DNA from: Chloroflexota bacterium
GTDB taxonomy: Bacteria > Chloroflexota > Dehalococcoidia > Tepidiformales > Tepidiformaceae
Assembly: GCA_016191435.1 (NCBI GenBank)
Contig: JACPOQ010000035.1
Span: 1-64,000, forward strand
Length of the DNA: 64,000 nucleotides
Direction of reading: 5' to 3'
Made by a program: the position numbers and the translations under genes. Every line of letters starts with the position of its first letter. The stretch's first letter is position 1. Below the pieces are notes generated by a model. It worked only from the letters and a program-made list of their open reading frames with translations. It had not been told where the DNA came from and did no database searches. Shown here in pieces: positions 1-8,018 of this stretch.

Positions 1-2
1 CC

Positions 3-122
3 GCGCCCGCGCCCGCATCCCACGCTCCTGTGCCCGGCGCTTCCTACGTGGCCACCTTCCGCGACGGCAAGCCCACCCCCGCCCATCCCTGGAGTCGCCG
101 GCGAGTCTCTGCAAAAATGTAA
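3..122 (+). CDS. C-terminal end of an unidentified protein (partial)
   Basis: An open frame enters from the left edge and stops at TAA 120-122. It encodes about 39 residues: an Ala/Pro-rich start, then a tail ending in RRRVSAKM. The composition fits a proline-rich linker or C-terminal tail, but I recognise no domain. The DUF2703 gene follows 84 bases later. It may be only a chance open frame in GC-rich DNA. Confidence 0.3.
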   Translation, partial: APAPASHAPVPGASYVATFRDGKPTPAHPWSRRRVSAKM

Positions 123-206
123 GCCACACCCCCGACACGGAGTGAACGCATGCTCGGTCAGGGGAGCATGTAACATGGCCTTTGAATTCGCGGTGTGCGG
201 AAGACC

Positions 207-602
207 ATGAAGCCTCTACCGATCGTCTGGCAGCGTCTCGTCAGCTCAGATGGCCGGACGTGCGATCGTTGCAGCGACACTCACGAGGAGTTGTTGCGCG
301 CGGTGAGCAAGCTCAAAGCTGCGCTCGAGCCCCTGGGCATTGAGCCAACCTTGGAGGTCAGGGAGCTCGGCCAGGCGCTGTTTGATGTCAACCCGTCGGA
401 GTCCAATCGGGTGTGGATTGCTGGCCAGCCAATGGAGGCTTGGCTGGGAGCGGAGACTGGAAGCAGCCGGTGCTGTTCCGTCTGTGGCGAATCGGAGTGC
501 CGGACGATGAAGGTAGGCGACTCTGAATTTGAAGCCGTCCCCGAGTACCTCTTCCTCAAAGCCGCTCTTCTCGCTGCGTCGGGATTGTTAACGCCAGACT
601 AA
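207..602 (+). CDS. DUF2703 family protein
   Basis: The 131-residue product opens with MKPLPIVWQRL and carries C-x2-C (TCDRCSD, about residues 20-23), a second cysteine group (SRCCSVCGESEC) near residue 90, the phrase SNRVWI, and a conserved-looking tail (AVPEYLFLKAALLAA). These match my memory of DUF2703, a small family with a thioredoxin-like/thiol character and no established reaction. A GTG at 195 is in frame, but the ATG at 207 gives the usual family N-terminus. It stands alone, facing away from the minus-strand genes that follow. The cysteine pairs suggest metal or thiol chemistry; that is inference. Confidence 0.75.
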   Translation: MKPLPIVWQRLVSSDGRTCDRCSDTHEELLRAVSKLKAALEPLGIEPTLEVRELGQALFDVNPSESNRVWIAGQPMEAWLGAETGSSRCCSVCGESECRTMKVGDSEFEAVPEYLFLKAALLAASGLLTPD

Positions 603-648
603 CGGTAGCGGGCCGTCCTGAGGGCACCGTTCAGCCAGCACGATACCG

Positions 649-858
649 CTACGATGCGCTGGGCTTCGCGGCCACGGCAGCCTTCGCGGTCGCCGCTGCC
701 GCCTCCATCGCCGCGAACATATCGGCCGCCTCGTCGGGCGGCAGAGCTTCGTCCAGCAGGGCCAAATAGACCTCTTCCTCCTTGGCAAAGTGCACCTTGA
801 TGACGGCGTAGAGGCCATAGAGCAGTCGTCGCCCCTGCACACGCTCTTCGGTGGTACC
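649..858 (-). pseudogene. hemerythrin-like (HHE) remnant
   Basis: The C-terminal half of an HHE/hemerythrin domain is readable: RRLLYGLYAVIKVHF, then KEEEVYLALLDE, then an acidic helix ending in AAMEAAA. The helix carrying H and the following E are conserved iron-ligand positions in hemerythrins. The first helices, with their essential histidines, are absent. Upstream the frame runs into unrelated sequence that overlaps the end of the acyl-CoA synthetase gene. I read it as the 3' stump of a lost oxygen/iron-binding protein. A shortened functional protein is unlikely because half the di-iron site is missing. Confidence 0.6.
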
Positions 859-904
859 GCGCCAACCCGCTAGACGGGACGCATGCCCTCGTACCACTGG
901 CGGA

Positions 905-2434
905 TCACAGCGCCGGCGTTTCGACGCACAGGCCATCCCGAGGGATGAGACGCTTGAGGATCTTGCCGGTTGCGCCGCGCGGAAAGTCGTCGACCAGCAC
1001 GACCCGGCGTGGGACCTTGTAGCGGGGCAGCTGCTCGCCGCAATAGGCGCGCAACTGAGCTTCGTCTAGCGGAGCACCGGCGACGAGCTTCACGAACGCG
1101 ACCGGGACTTCGCCGCGGATCCTGTCCGGCACGCCGATGACCGCCGACTCCACTACCGATGCGTGGCGGTTGAGGATCTCCTCGATCTCACGGGGATGGA
1201 CGTTTTCACCGCCAACGATGATCAGGTCGCTCTTGCGGCCAGTGATCCAGAGCCGGCCCTCTTCGTCTAGCCGGCCGAGGTCGCCCGTGTGGAAGTAACC
1301 GTCCCGGTCGAAGACGCCTGCTGTCGTTTCGGGCCGCAGGTAATAGCCCTTCATGATGTTCGGACCGCGCACGCACACCTCGCCTTCGGCCCCGGTGGGT
1401 ACGCGCTGGCCTGTGACGTCGACGACTTTCTCCTCGACCCCGGGAAGGGCCCTGCCAACGGACCCCGCGACCCCCTCGCCTGGCCGGCTCCAGTTCAGGA
1501 CGGGGCCGCACTCGGTGAGGCCGTAGCCCTCGTAAATCGTCTTCCCGAAGCGCTGCTCGAAGTCCTCGCGTGTGCTCGCCGGCAGTGGCTCGGCGCCGCT
1601 GATGAGCAACCGAATCGATACCAGGTCAGGGGGGCCCGCGCGGTGGTCGCGCAGCATGGCGGCGAACATCGCGGGGATGCCGACAAATCCCGTGGGCCGG
1701 TGCGTCCGCATCAACTCGAACAACCGCCCGGCGTTGAACTGCGCCGTGTAGACGACCTTCGCGCCCGTCATTAGCGGCAGCAACGTCAGGACCGTGAGTC
1801 CGAAGCTGTGGAACTGTGGCAGGACGCCCAAAAAGATGTCCTTCGACGTAACGTCGCCAAACTGGCGGCACTGCTCAACGTTGACCGCGAGGTTGGCAAA
1901 CGTGAGTTCGACGCCCTTTGGCTTCCCGCTCGTCCCGGACGTATAGATCAACACAGCGGTCGCCTGCGGATCGATCCTGGCGGCGCGCAGCGGGCGCGGC
2001 ATTCGCGGGACCGCGACGCGGTCGAACAGCAGCGGCCGGACACCGGTGGGCAGCTCGCCGAAGCGCTCAAGCATCGGCGCGACCGTGACCACCAGGTCGA
2101 CCCCGGCATCACGAAGCACGTAGTCGCGCTCCTCACGCTTGAGCAGATAGTTGACGGGGACGACCGAGCGCCCCAGGAGCCAGGTGGCGAGCATCGCGAC
2201 GGGGAAGAGCCCTGAAGTCGGCAGCATGACGCCCACACGCTCGCATGTGCTCTGGCGCCTGATTTCGCGGGCCAGTGCCGATGCCCCGAGGTACAGGTGC
2301 AGTCCTCGCCATGACCGCCAATCGTCGACGGCGAGCGTACGAAAGGCACGGCGCAAGAGGCTCCGGGCGAGCGCCTGCGGTAGCGGACGGGGACTGCGGC
2401 GCAGCGGTTCAGGAGAGACGCCAGCGGCATCCAC
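905..2434 (-). CDS. acyl-CoA synthetase / AMP-dependent ligase
   Basis: A 509-residue class I adenylate-forming enzyme that would activate a carboxylic acid with ATP and load it onto CoA. The P-loop-like motif YTSGTSGKPKG is at about residues 164-174, GYGLTE near 300, the hinge region TGDLGRLDEEGRLWITGR near 390-410, and the catalytic lysine loop GATGKILKR near 495. The length suits long/medium-chain fatty-acid or 2-acylglycerophosphoethanolamine-type ligases. The substrate cannot be read from the sequence. The gene starts 24 bases after inositol-3-phosphate synthase ends on the same strand, so the two probably share a transcript. That hints at a role in lipid or polar-headgroup metabolism. 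A hemerythrin stump follows. Confidence 0.85.
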   Translation of the reverse strand: MDAAGVSPEPLRRSPRPLPQALARSLLRRAFRTLAVDDWRSWRGLHLYLGASALAREIRRQSTCERVGVMLPTSGLFPVAMLATWLLGRSVVPVNYLLKREERDYVLRDAGVDLVVTVAPMLERFGELPTGVRPLLFDRVAVPRMPRPLRAARIDPQATAVLIYTSGTSGKPKGVELTFANLAVNVEQCRQFGDVTSKDIFLGVLPQFHSFGLTVLTLLPLMTGAKVVYTAQFNAGRLFELMRTHRPTGFVGIPAMFAAMLRDHRAGPPDLVSIRLLISGAEPLPASTREDFEQRFGKTIYEGYGLTECGPVLNWSRPGEGVAGSVGRALPGVEEKVVDVTGQRVPTGAEGEVCVRGPNIMKGYYLRPETTAGVFDRDGYFHTGDLGRLDEEGRLWITGRKSDLIIVGGENVHPREIEEILNRHASVVESAVIGVPDRIRGEVPVAFVKLVAGAPLDEAQLRAYCGEQLPRYKVPRRVVLVDDFPRGATGKILKRLIPRDGLCVETPAL

Positions 2435-2458
2435 AGGATCCTCCGTCCTTGGCGAAGC

Positions 2459-3799
2459 CTACTCGTTCTCGTAATACTCGGTGCCGAGGTGGGTGATCTG
2501 GTCTTCGCCCATCAGCCAGCGGAGCGTGTTCTTCAGCTTGGTCTGCTGGATGAAGAGGTCGTGCTCCGGGTAGACGGACGGGGCGTGCTGGGGACTCTTG
2601 AAGTAGAAGCTGAGCCACTCTTGGATGCCCTTGAGGCCAGCGCGCTTCGCCAGGTCGAGGAAGAGGACGAGGTCTAGGACGATGGGGGCGGCGAGGATGG
2701 AGTCGCGGCAGAGGAAATCGATCTTGATTTGCATCGGGTAGCCCATCCACCCAAAGATGTCGACGTTGTCCCAGCCCTCCTTGTTGTCTTTGCGCGGCGG
2801 GTAGTAGTTGATGCGCACCTTGTGGTAGACGTCCCCGTACAGCTCGGGGTACATCTCGGGCTGCAGGATGTACTCGAGCACGCCGAGCTTCGACTCCTCC
2901 TTCGTCTTGAAGCTCTCCGGGTCATCGAGGACTTCGCCGTCGCGGTTTCCGAGGATGTTCGTCGAGTACCAGCCGGCAACACCAAGCATCCGCGCTTTGA
3001 GCATTGGGGCGATGACCGTCTTCAGGAGCGTCTGGCCCGTCTTCATATCCTTGCCGGCTATGGGGACTCCGCGGTCGTACGCGAGTTGCACCAGTGCCGG
3101 GATGTCCACGGACAGGTTTGGGGCGGCGTTTGCATAGGGCACGCCTTCCATGAGCGCGGCGTAGGCGTAGAGCATGGACGGTGCTATCGACGCGTCGTTC
3201 GCCTCCATCGCGGCCTCGAAGCTGCGAAGGTCACCGTGTGCTTCGGTCTCCTCGAGGAAGATCTCTGTTGAGCCGCACCAGACCATGACGAGGCGGTCAC
3301 AAGCATTCGCGGCCTTGAACTCTCGGATGTCGGCGCGAAGCGCCTCGGCAAGGTCGCGCTTCGTGGCGAGGTGTTTGACGTTGGGCCCGTCCAGGCGCTT
3401 GACGTAGTAGCGGTCGAAGGCCGCAGGCAGTGGCCGGATGGGCTCAAGAAAGTCGCGGATCGGTTCGACATGCTCTCGTGCGTCGAGCACGCCGCAGCGG
3501 AGGGCGGCTTCATAGGCGTTGTCCGGTATGGGGTCCCATGCCGCGAACACCAGCTGATCGAGGCCTGCAAGCGGTACGAAGTCGCGGATCAACGGCGAGC
3601 GGTCCGCGGTGCGTTTGCCCAGGCGGATGGTGTTCATCTGGGTGAGTGACCCGAACGGCCGGCCGAGGCCCCGGCGGGCCAGTTCGACGCCAGCGATGAA
3701 TGTCGAGGCGACTGCGCCCAGGCCCGGAAGCAGGACGCCGATCCTGCCGGGCGACGGCTCGATGGCGCGGTGGACGGTGTTGCCCTCGACGGTTTCCAT
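2459..3799 (-). CDS. ino1: inositol-3-phosphate synthase
   Basis: About 446 residues. It converts glucose 6-phosphate to 1D-myo-inositol 3-phosphate by an NAD-dependent oxidation, aldol closure and reduction. An N-terminal dinucleotide fold (IGVLLPGLGAVAST) is followed by long family-typical blocks such as VWCGSTEIFL, IAGKDMKTGQTL and the C-terminal core NILGNRDGEVL. The size fits bacterial members of the family. I chose the ATG at 3799 because GGGAGAGGGA precedes it; an in-frame ATG at 3820 is possible. Its partner in the apparent operon is the acyl-CoA synthetase. Likely uses of the product are phosphatidylinositol lipids or inositol-phosphate compatible solutes; which one is not shown here. 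Confidence 0.9.
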   Translation of the reverse strand: METVEGNTVHRAIEPSPGRIGVLLPGLGAVASTFIAGVELARRGLGRPFGSLTQMNTIRLGKRTADRSPLIRDFVPLAGLDQLVFAAWDPIPDNAYEAALRCGVLDAREHVEPIRDFLEPIRPLPAAFDRYYVKRLDGPNVKHLATKRDLAEALRADIREFKAANACDRLVMVWCGSTEIFLEETEAHGDLRSFEAAMEANDASIAPSMLYAYAALMEGVPYANAAPNLSVDIPALVQLAYDRGVPIAGKDMKTGQTLLKTVIAPMLKARMLGVAGWYSTNILGNRDGEVLDDPESFKTKEESKLGVLEYILQPEMYPELYGDVYHKVRINYYPPRKDNKEGWDNVDIFGWMGYPMQIKIDFLCRDSILAAPIVLDLVLFLDLAKRAGLKGIQEWLSFYFKSPQHAPSVYPEHDLFIQQTKLKNTLRWLMGEDQITHLGTEYYENE

Positions 3800-3846
3800 G
3801 TCCCTCTCCCTGGATCCCAACTCCGCGCTTTCCCGCGCCGCGTTGA

Positions 3847-4956
3847 CTAGTGGTCCGCGAGAAGCGCGACCGTGCTTGCCTGGAGGCCCTTCTCGCCCGT
3901 CTCCAGCTCGTACCGGACCTCGCTGCCTGCCTCGATCTCGTCGAAGCGGCGTTCGAGCACGGCGTTGCGGTGGAAATACACGTCCCCTTCGGCGGTGTTG
4001 ATGAAGCCGTATCCCAGCTCCTGAAAGACCCTGGCGACGCGGCCGCGCGGCGGCGGCGTGGTGGGGCTCACCTCGCCCCGCTGCTTACGGGCCAGATCCT
4101 GGAGCTGACGCTGGGCGGCGTCGAACGCTTCGCGGATAGCGACGTGTAGGTCGTCCCGCTGCTGGCGCGTGACGACGATGACACGCTGGGGCACGTCGAC
4201 GTACACGTGCACGCTGAACGGCCCACCAGCCTGGTGATGCCGCGTCTCGCCGCGGAGCACAACCCGGCTCGAGAGGATCCGGGGGTAGAACTCCGGCAGA
4301 CGGCCAATCCGGTCGTCCAGGTAGTCCCGCACCTCAGGCGTGAGCGCGATGTCATGCGGGATGACCTCGACGAGCGGCTCGACCGCCGGAGCGTGTTGAG
4401 GTCTCTCGGCCAGGTCCGCGCGCGTCCAGGTCACGCGGACCTGCTCAGCGTCCTGCAGGTAATCGACGGCGAGCTGCCCCTTGTAGGCGTCGCGCAGCGC
4501 GTCGCCGATACGGCGGGCGAGGTGGATGCCGGTGGTCGTGACCTCGACCTCACCGTCATGCGTATCGAGCGTCATCAGGCGGTTCTGGGGATGCTCCTGA
4601 AGTTCGAGGTCGGCGTTCACACGGATGACGTCGAGGACCTCGCCGAGGTGGGTGGCAAGCCACCCGCCCCGCAGCGTCACGATGCCCGCGGGATAGCTGT
4701 CGTGGATACGCCGGCACGCGGGACAGAGGACGGCCCCTGCGGGTCCCCCGGGGGGTGGTTTCAGGGTCCGAGCGCCGCCGCGCCAGGCCCATCGCCCGTC
4801 GCGGTAGACCAGCCCACACACGCCACAGGCCGCACCCGCGGGCGGCTCCTCGAGAAGTCGATAAGGATCGTGACCTGCCTCGGGCACGATGGTCTCGTGC
4901 CGGCCCCGGTCGACGGGGAGGTTCCGGTGCTCGCCGGGACGCCTTGGGTCCGCCAT
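3847..4956 (-). CDS. three-domain fusion: BCAM0308-type zinc protein, HPF/RaiA, cold-shock domain
   Basis: About 369 residues in three parts. Residues 30-185 resemble the BCAM0308 family: two cysteine pairs (C44/C47 in CGVC, C78/C81 in CPAC), then EHPQNRLM and a TTGIHLARRIG stretch. Residues 195-295 look like a ribosome hibernation/RaiA domain (IALTPEVRDYLDDRI, FSVHVYVDVP). Residues 304-365 are a cold-shock domain with both RNA-binding motifs (YGFIN, DVYFHR). HPF-CSD fusions are known; the added zinc module is the unusual part. The start at 4956 has AGAGGAG in front of it and lies 13 bases after a DUF2267 gene, so the two form an operon. A role in ribosome protection under stress is inferred from the HPF part. 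Confidence 0.8.
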   Translation of the reverse strand: MADPRRPGEHRNLPVDRGRHETIVPEAGHDPYRLLEEPPAGAACGVCGLVYRDGRWAWRGGARTLKPPPGGPAGAVLCPACRRIHDSYPAGIVTLRGGWLATHLGEVLDVIRVNADLELQEHPQNRLMTLDTHDGEVEVTTTGIHLARRIGDALRDAYKGQLAVDYLQDAEQVRVTWTRADLAERPQHAPAVEPLVEVIPHDIALTPEVRDYLDDRIGRLPEFYPRILSSRVVLRGETRHHQAGGPFSVHVYVDVPQRVIVVTRQQRDDLHVAIREAFDAAQRQLQDLARKQRGEVSPTTPPPRGRVARVFQELGYGFINTAEGDVYFHRNAVLERRFDEIEAGSEVRYELETGEKGLQASTVALLADH

Positions 4957-4969
4957 TCCGATTCTCCTC

Positions 4970-5410
4970 TTACTCGCCAGACAAGTCGGGCCAGACAAGC
5001 AGTTCGCGGACGTGTTTCGGGAGGGACTGCGCGATGTCGGCGACCTCGCCGCCACTCACGTGCCCGACGAGGGTCTTCCATGCGGCTGCGACGGCATCGC
5101 GTGCGTCGGCCTCGCGGATGCCAGCATCGCGGACCATGCGCGCGAGAAAATCCTCCCCACTGCGCGCATGCTGCAGCGAATGACCTGGATCCCATCCTTC
5201 GTAGTAGAGGCCGCGGACCAGCAGCGGGAGCTGCGCCGCCAACTGAGCCGACTCGTCGATGCCCAGGTGGTCGCGGAGCGCATGGAGGAAGCCGCGCAGT
5301 ACCTGCAGTCCCTGGTGGCGCGAGCCGTGGAACGCGCGGGCAATCTCGTCGACCCAGATGTAGGTCTGCTGCACCGTCTCGTCGATGCCCTCGAGCCCTC
5401 GTTCAGCCAT
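4970..5410 (-). CDS. DUF2267 domain protein
   Basis: About 146 residues of mostly helical, charged sequence with the DUF2267 pattern: VQQTYIWVDEIA, LRGFLHALRDHLG, AQLPLLVRGLYYEGW, and a C-terminal DIAQSLPKHVRELL. Function is unknown. The family is often found among stress genes, including low-oxygen induced loci (my recollection). The ATG at 5410 is preceded by GGAGGAG. The longer open frame upstream of it is arginine/proline-rich and non-conserved in look. It is the first gene of a two-gene unit with the HPF fusion protein. Confidence 0.8.
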   Translation of the reverse strand: MAERGLEGIDETVQQTYIWVDEIARAFHGSRHQGLQVLRGFLHALRDHLGIDESAQLAAQLPLLVRGLYYEGWDPGHSLQHARSGEDFLARMVRDAGIREADARDAVAAAWKTLVGHVSGGEVADIAQSLPKHVRELLVWPDLSGE

Positions 5411-5755
5411 GTTGGCTCTCCTCCAGTGACCCAGCCGTGCTGAGTTCGATGGGGGCTGGAGGGCAGGAGCCTGGGCCTGGTGCCGTAGCCAGCCTCCCGG
5501 CCGGGCGGCGCCTTCGCCGCGATGGCGGTGGCGCTTGTCCTGCCCTCCTGGCACGATCCTACGCGGCAACGCCTGGCCGAGGAGGGGCGGACGGGCCCGA
5601 TTCCGACTACCCGTTTGGCCCATACTGCGCACATGCGAGCGCCGCGTCGGTCCAGGTTTGGGTCGAACGCACCGCGCCGGGTGGCCCGCATGGCCGCTGA
5701 CCGACGACCTGGGAAGGCCGCAAAGTCCGGACTATCTTCGGATCCGGGGGCGACG
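5411..5755. other. 345-base divergent intergenic region
   Basis: It separates the minus-strand DUF2267 operon from a plus-strand small gene and must hold two promoters. I could not pick convincing -35/-10 pairs in this GC-rich stretch, and no tRNA or repeat is visible. Open frames through it are arginine-rich and look like coding shadows. Confidence 0.4.
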
Positions 5756-5977
5756 ATGGCGATGGACAACACGAACCACAACTTGCTCCACACCCTGAGC
5801 GTCCGGCTTGATACGCGATGGCACCACGGCACGTACGATGCGGAAGCGGCCTGCCCTGGCTGCCACTCGGTCTTTGCGAAGCTTCGCGAGCTCGACGACG
5901 AAGCCATACAACTCCTGACGAACGAGCTCGCGTCGCATGTCCGGGCGAACAAGTTTCCGGTGGACCTGACCGACTAG
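5756..5977 (+). CDS. small hypothetical protein with a CPGC motif
   Basis: A 73-residue protein starting MAMDNTNHNLLHTL. It contains one ACPGCHSVF motif (C-x2-C), then a charged helical part (AKLRELDDEAIQLL) and a tail KFPVDLTD. I do not recognise a named family. The start at 5756 was chosen because the sequence upstream in the same frame is arginine-rich and unlike protein. It lies between stress-type genes and the archease/RtcB debris. A redox or metal role is only suggested by the CxxC. Confidence 0.5.
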   Translation: MAMDNTNHNLLHTLSVRLDTRWHHGTYDAEAACPGCHSVFAKLRELDDEAIQLLTNELASHVRANKFPVDLTD

Positions 5978-6056
5978 CGCGATCCCGTCGCAGCAGGCCT
6001 AATAGCGGTCGAGCCTGCGATCCAGGCCGCACCTGCGGCCAGACCCGGAGGCCAAG

Positions 6057-6301
6057 GTGGCTTCACCAAGACACGAAACGTCAAATGGGTGCTTCGAACA
6101 CGACGCCGACTTTCGCATCGTCGGGCGTGGGCCGAGCCCTGAGGCCGCCATGGAACAGGCCGCACTTGCGATATTCGCTCTGATGGCAGACCTTGCGTCC
6201 TTCCGCGAGGCGAAGACCGTTCGGCTCTCGTTCGAGGAGGCCGACCTCCAGCTTGCGTTCATCACGCTGCCTGCGGTCCTCGGTCACGGGGGAGGACGTC
6301 G
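6057..6301 (+). pseudogene. archease remnant
   Basis: The reading frame opens like archease: GCFEHDADFRIVGRG (typical EH-DAD motif), then AAMEQAALAIFALMADL, and a strand before EEADLQLAF. Archease is the cofactor of the RtcB RNA ligase. After about base 6270 the similarity stops; the expected C-terminal half (WLNxL onward) is missing and the frame continues as low-complexity sequence. A fragment of RtcB follows directly in another frame. I read the pair as the leftovers of an archease-rtcB unit. Confidence 0.6.
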
Positions 6302-6481
6302 CTGGTGGCCGCTGTGCTCGCCGATGAGCTGTACCAGGCAGTGCCGGCTGGTATGGGATCTCAGGGCAGCCTGGCGCTTGGCGCGGCCGAGCTCGACGAT
6401 CTCCTCCGGGATGGCGCCGCATGGGCGGTGGCGAGAGGATACGGAGCGCCTGCTGACCTTGAGCAAAGTACGCGAGTCTGA
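6302..6481 (+). pseudogene. rtcB RNA ligase fragment
   Basis: Translation from 6302 gives a short stretch strikingly like the middle of RtcB: LYQAVPAGMGSQGSLALG, then ELDDLLRDGAAWAVARGYG and APADLEQ, then stop at 6479-6481. RtcB joins 2',3'-cyclic phosphate or 3'-phosphate RNA ends to 5'-OH ends. The catalytic histidines, the cysteine and the GNHF region are all absent, so this piece (about 60 of some 400-480 residues) cannot work. It has no start codon of its own and sits right after the archease stump. Confidence 0.6.
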
Positions 6482-6654
6482 CCTCGCGTCGGAGTGCGCA
6501 TCCCGGTCGCTTTGTCCGCTCCTGCGAGGGTGGTGGTCCCGGCTGCCGTAGCGGCCCAGCGGGACCGCTATTCGGGACCTTCGGCAGTAATGGGCGCGGC
6601 GGGTACCCGGCGATGATGCGATCCACGCGCGGCGGGAGAGGAGAGAAAACAGTG

Positions 6655-7971
6655 CGCCCGTTCCGAGATCGAGACGACGCCGGGATCCAGCTCGCGCAGA
6701 TCCTCCGACAGCGGGCATACAAGGACGCCGTAGTCCTGGGGATCCCGCGAGGCGGCGTCGTGCCAGCGATGCATGTCGCCGAAGCGCTCGGCGCGGATCT
6801 TGGCGTGGTCGTGGCCCGGAAGCTCCGTGCCCCCTACCAGCGGGAGCTCGCAATCGGGGCGATCACCGCCGACGGCGTCGCCTGGGTGAGTGAGGAGCTG
6901 GCTGAGGCCACGGGCGCCTCGGGTGCGTACCTCGAGAAGGAGAAGGCTGAGCAGGCTGCCGAGGCTGCCCGGCGAGAAGCCGCATTCGACAGCGGCAGAC
7001 GGCCTCGCGTTGCCGGGCGTCCAGTGATCGTGGTCGACGACGGAGTGGCGACAGGCGCGACGATGATCGCGGCCGTGCGGTCGTTGAAGTCGGCCGGCGC
7101 GAGCCCACTCGTCGTGGCTGTTCCTGTCGGGCCACCTCGAACGCTCGACCAGCTGCGCGCGATCGCCGACGAGGTCGTCGCGATCGAGGAAGTGGAAGAC
7201 TTCTACGCGATTGGCCAGTTCTACGTCGACTTCGAACAGGTAGAAGACGAGGAGGTGCGGCGCGTCCTGGACCAGTACCAGCGGCGCGTTGGCCAGGGGA
7301 CTCGCGTCACGTGGCCGGTTCGCATTGCGAGGGCATCGGGCGCGCTCGCGGCGCGAGTGATTACACCGGCGGACGCTGGGCCACGCCCCGTCGTGGTGTT
7401 CGTCCACGGCCTGAGCAGCTCGAAAGATTCACCGCGCAACGTCGTCATCGCCGAACGATTGGTCGATGCGGGTATTGCTGCGGTGCTGTTCGACCTCAGC
7501 GGCCACGGCGAATCGACGGCGGAGGGGTCCACGGTCGAGGACTTTGCCAGCGACCTCTGCGCGGTGGTCGCGTGGATGGAGGAGCAGCCCCAGTTCGACA
7601 CGAAGCGGGTCGGGTTGGCCGGCTCAAGCCTTGGCGGGCTCGCCGTGGCCGCTGCCGTGCGGTGCGGCTCCGTCCGTCCGCGTGCGATCGTCCTGCGCGC
7701 GCCACCCGCAGATGCACAGTCGCTGAAGGGCCTCGGAGAGGAAACGCTGTTGATCGCCGGAGATGCCGACCCCCTGCTGGCCGGGCTCAGAGGCGCGGTG
7801 GACACCGTGCCCGGGGTTACGCTGGCGACCGTGGCCGGTGCCTCGCACCTGTTCGAGGAACCGGGCGCGCTCGAACGAGCAGCCGACCTGACGGTGACAT
7901 GGTTCGAGCGGCACCTGGGGGGCGCCGCCACGGGGCCCGCGCACACGCATCCTCCTGACAAGGAGGTGTAG
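6655..7971 (+). CDS. phosphoribosyltransferase fused to an alpha/beta hydrolase
   Basis: About 438 residues in two enzyme modules. Residues 1-205 are a type I phosphoribosyltransferase: GIPRGGVV near 29-36 and the PRPP loop VVDDGVATGAT at about 126-136. Residues 215-438 form an alpha/beta hydrolase of the dienelactone-hydrolase type: oxyanion region VHGLSSSKD, nucleophile elbow GSSLGG (Ser about 325), an Asp in AGDADP (about 371) and His in ASHLFE (about 398). The GTG at 6655 is preceded by GAGAGGAG, better than the ATG pair at 6613. Such fusions occur in stress and dormancy loci. The substrate is unknown. PRPP synthetase follows 43 bases later, which suggests the two share the PRPP pool. Confidence 0.8.
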   Translation, partial: RPFRDRDDAGIQLAQILRQRAYKDAVVLGIPRGGVVPAMHVAEALGADLGVVVARKLRAPYQRELAIGAITADGVAWVSEELAEATGASGAYLEKEKAEQAAEAARREAAFDSGRRPRVAGRPVIVVDDGVATGATMIAAVRSLKSAGASPLVVAVPVGPPRTLDQLRAIADEVVAIEEVEDFYAIGQFYVDFEQVEDEEVRRVLDQYQRRVGQGTRVTWPVRIARASGALAARVITPADAGPRPVVVFVHGLSSSKDSPRNVVIAERLVDAGIAAVLFDLSGHGESTAEGSTVEDFASDLCAVVAWMEEQPQFDTKRVGLAGSSLGGLAVAAAVRCGSVRPRAIVLRAPPADAQSLKGLGEETLLIAGDADPLLAGLRGAVDTVPGVTLATVAGASHLFEEPGALERAADLTVTWFERHLGGAATGPAHTHPPDKEV

Positions 7972-7973
7972 CG

Positions 7974-8018
7974 ATGTTGACGCTGGTTGCAGCAGCGCCC
8001 GCACGGGGCCTAGCGTGA
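7974..8018 (+). CDS. 14-codon ORF overlapping the prs start
   Basis: A perfect Shine-Dalgarno (AAGGAGG, about 7960-7966) sits 7 bases before ATG 7974. The ORF encodes MLTLVAAAPARGLA and ends with a TGA that overlaps the GTG start of prs (GTGA). It may be a leader peptide that feeds ribosomes into prs by termination-reinitiation, since prs itself has no good ribosome binding site. It could also be a chance ORF. Confidence 0.4.
   Translation: MLTLVAAAPARGLA

Noticed and set aside
4207-5700. A 497-codon plus-strand frame over the HPF fusion and DUF2267 genes
   Set aside because: Antisense shadow crossing two genes and their intergenic DNA; Arg/Pro-rich translation.
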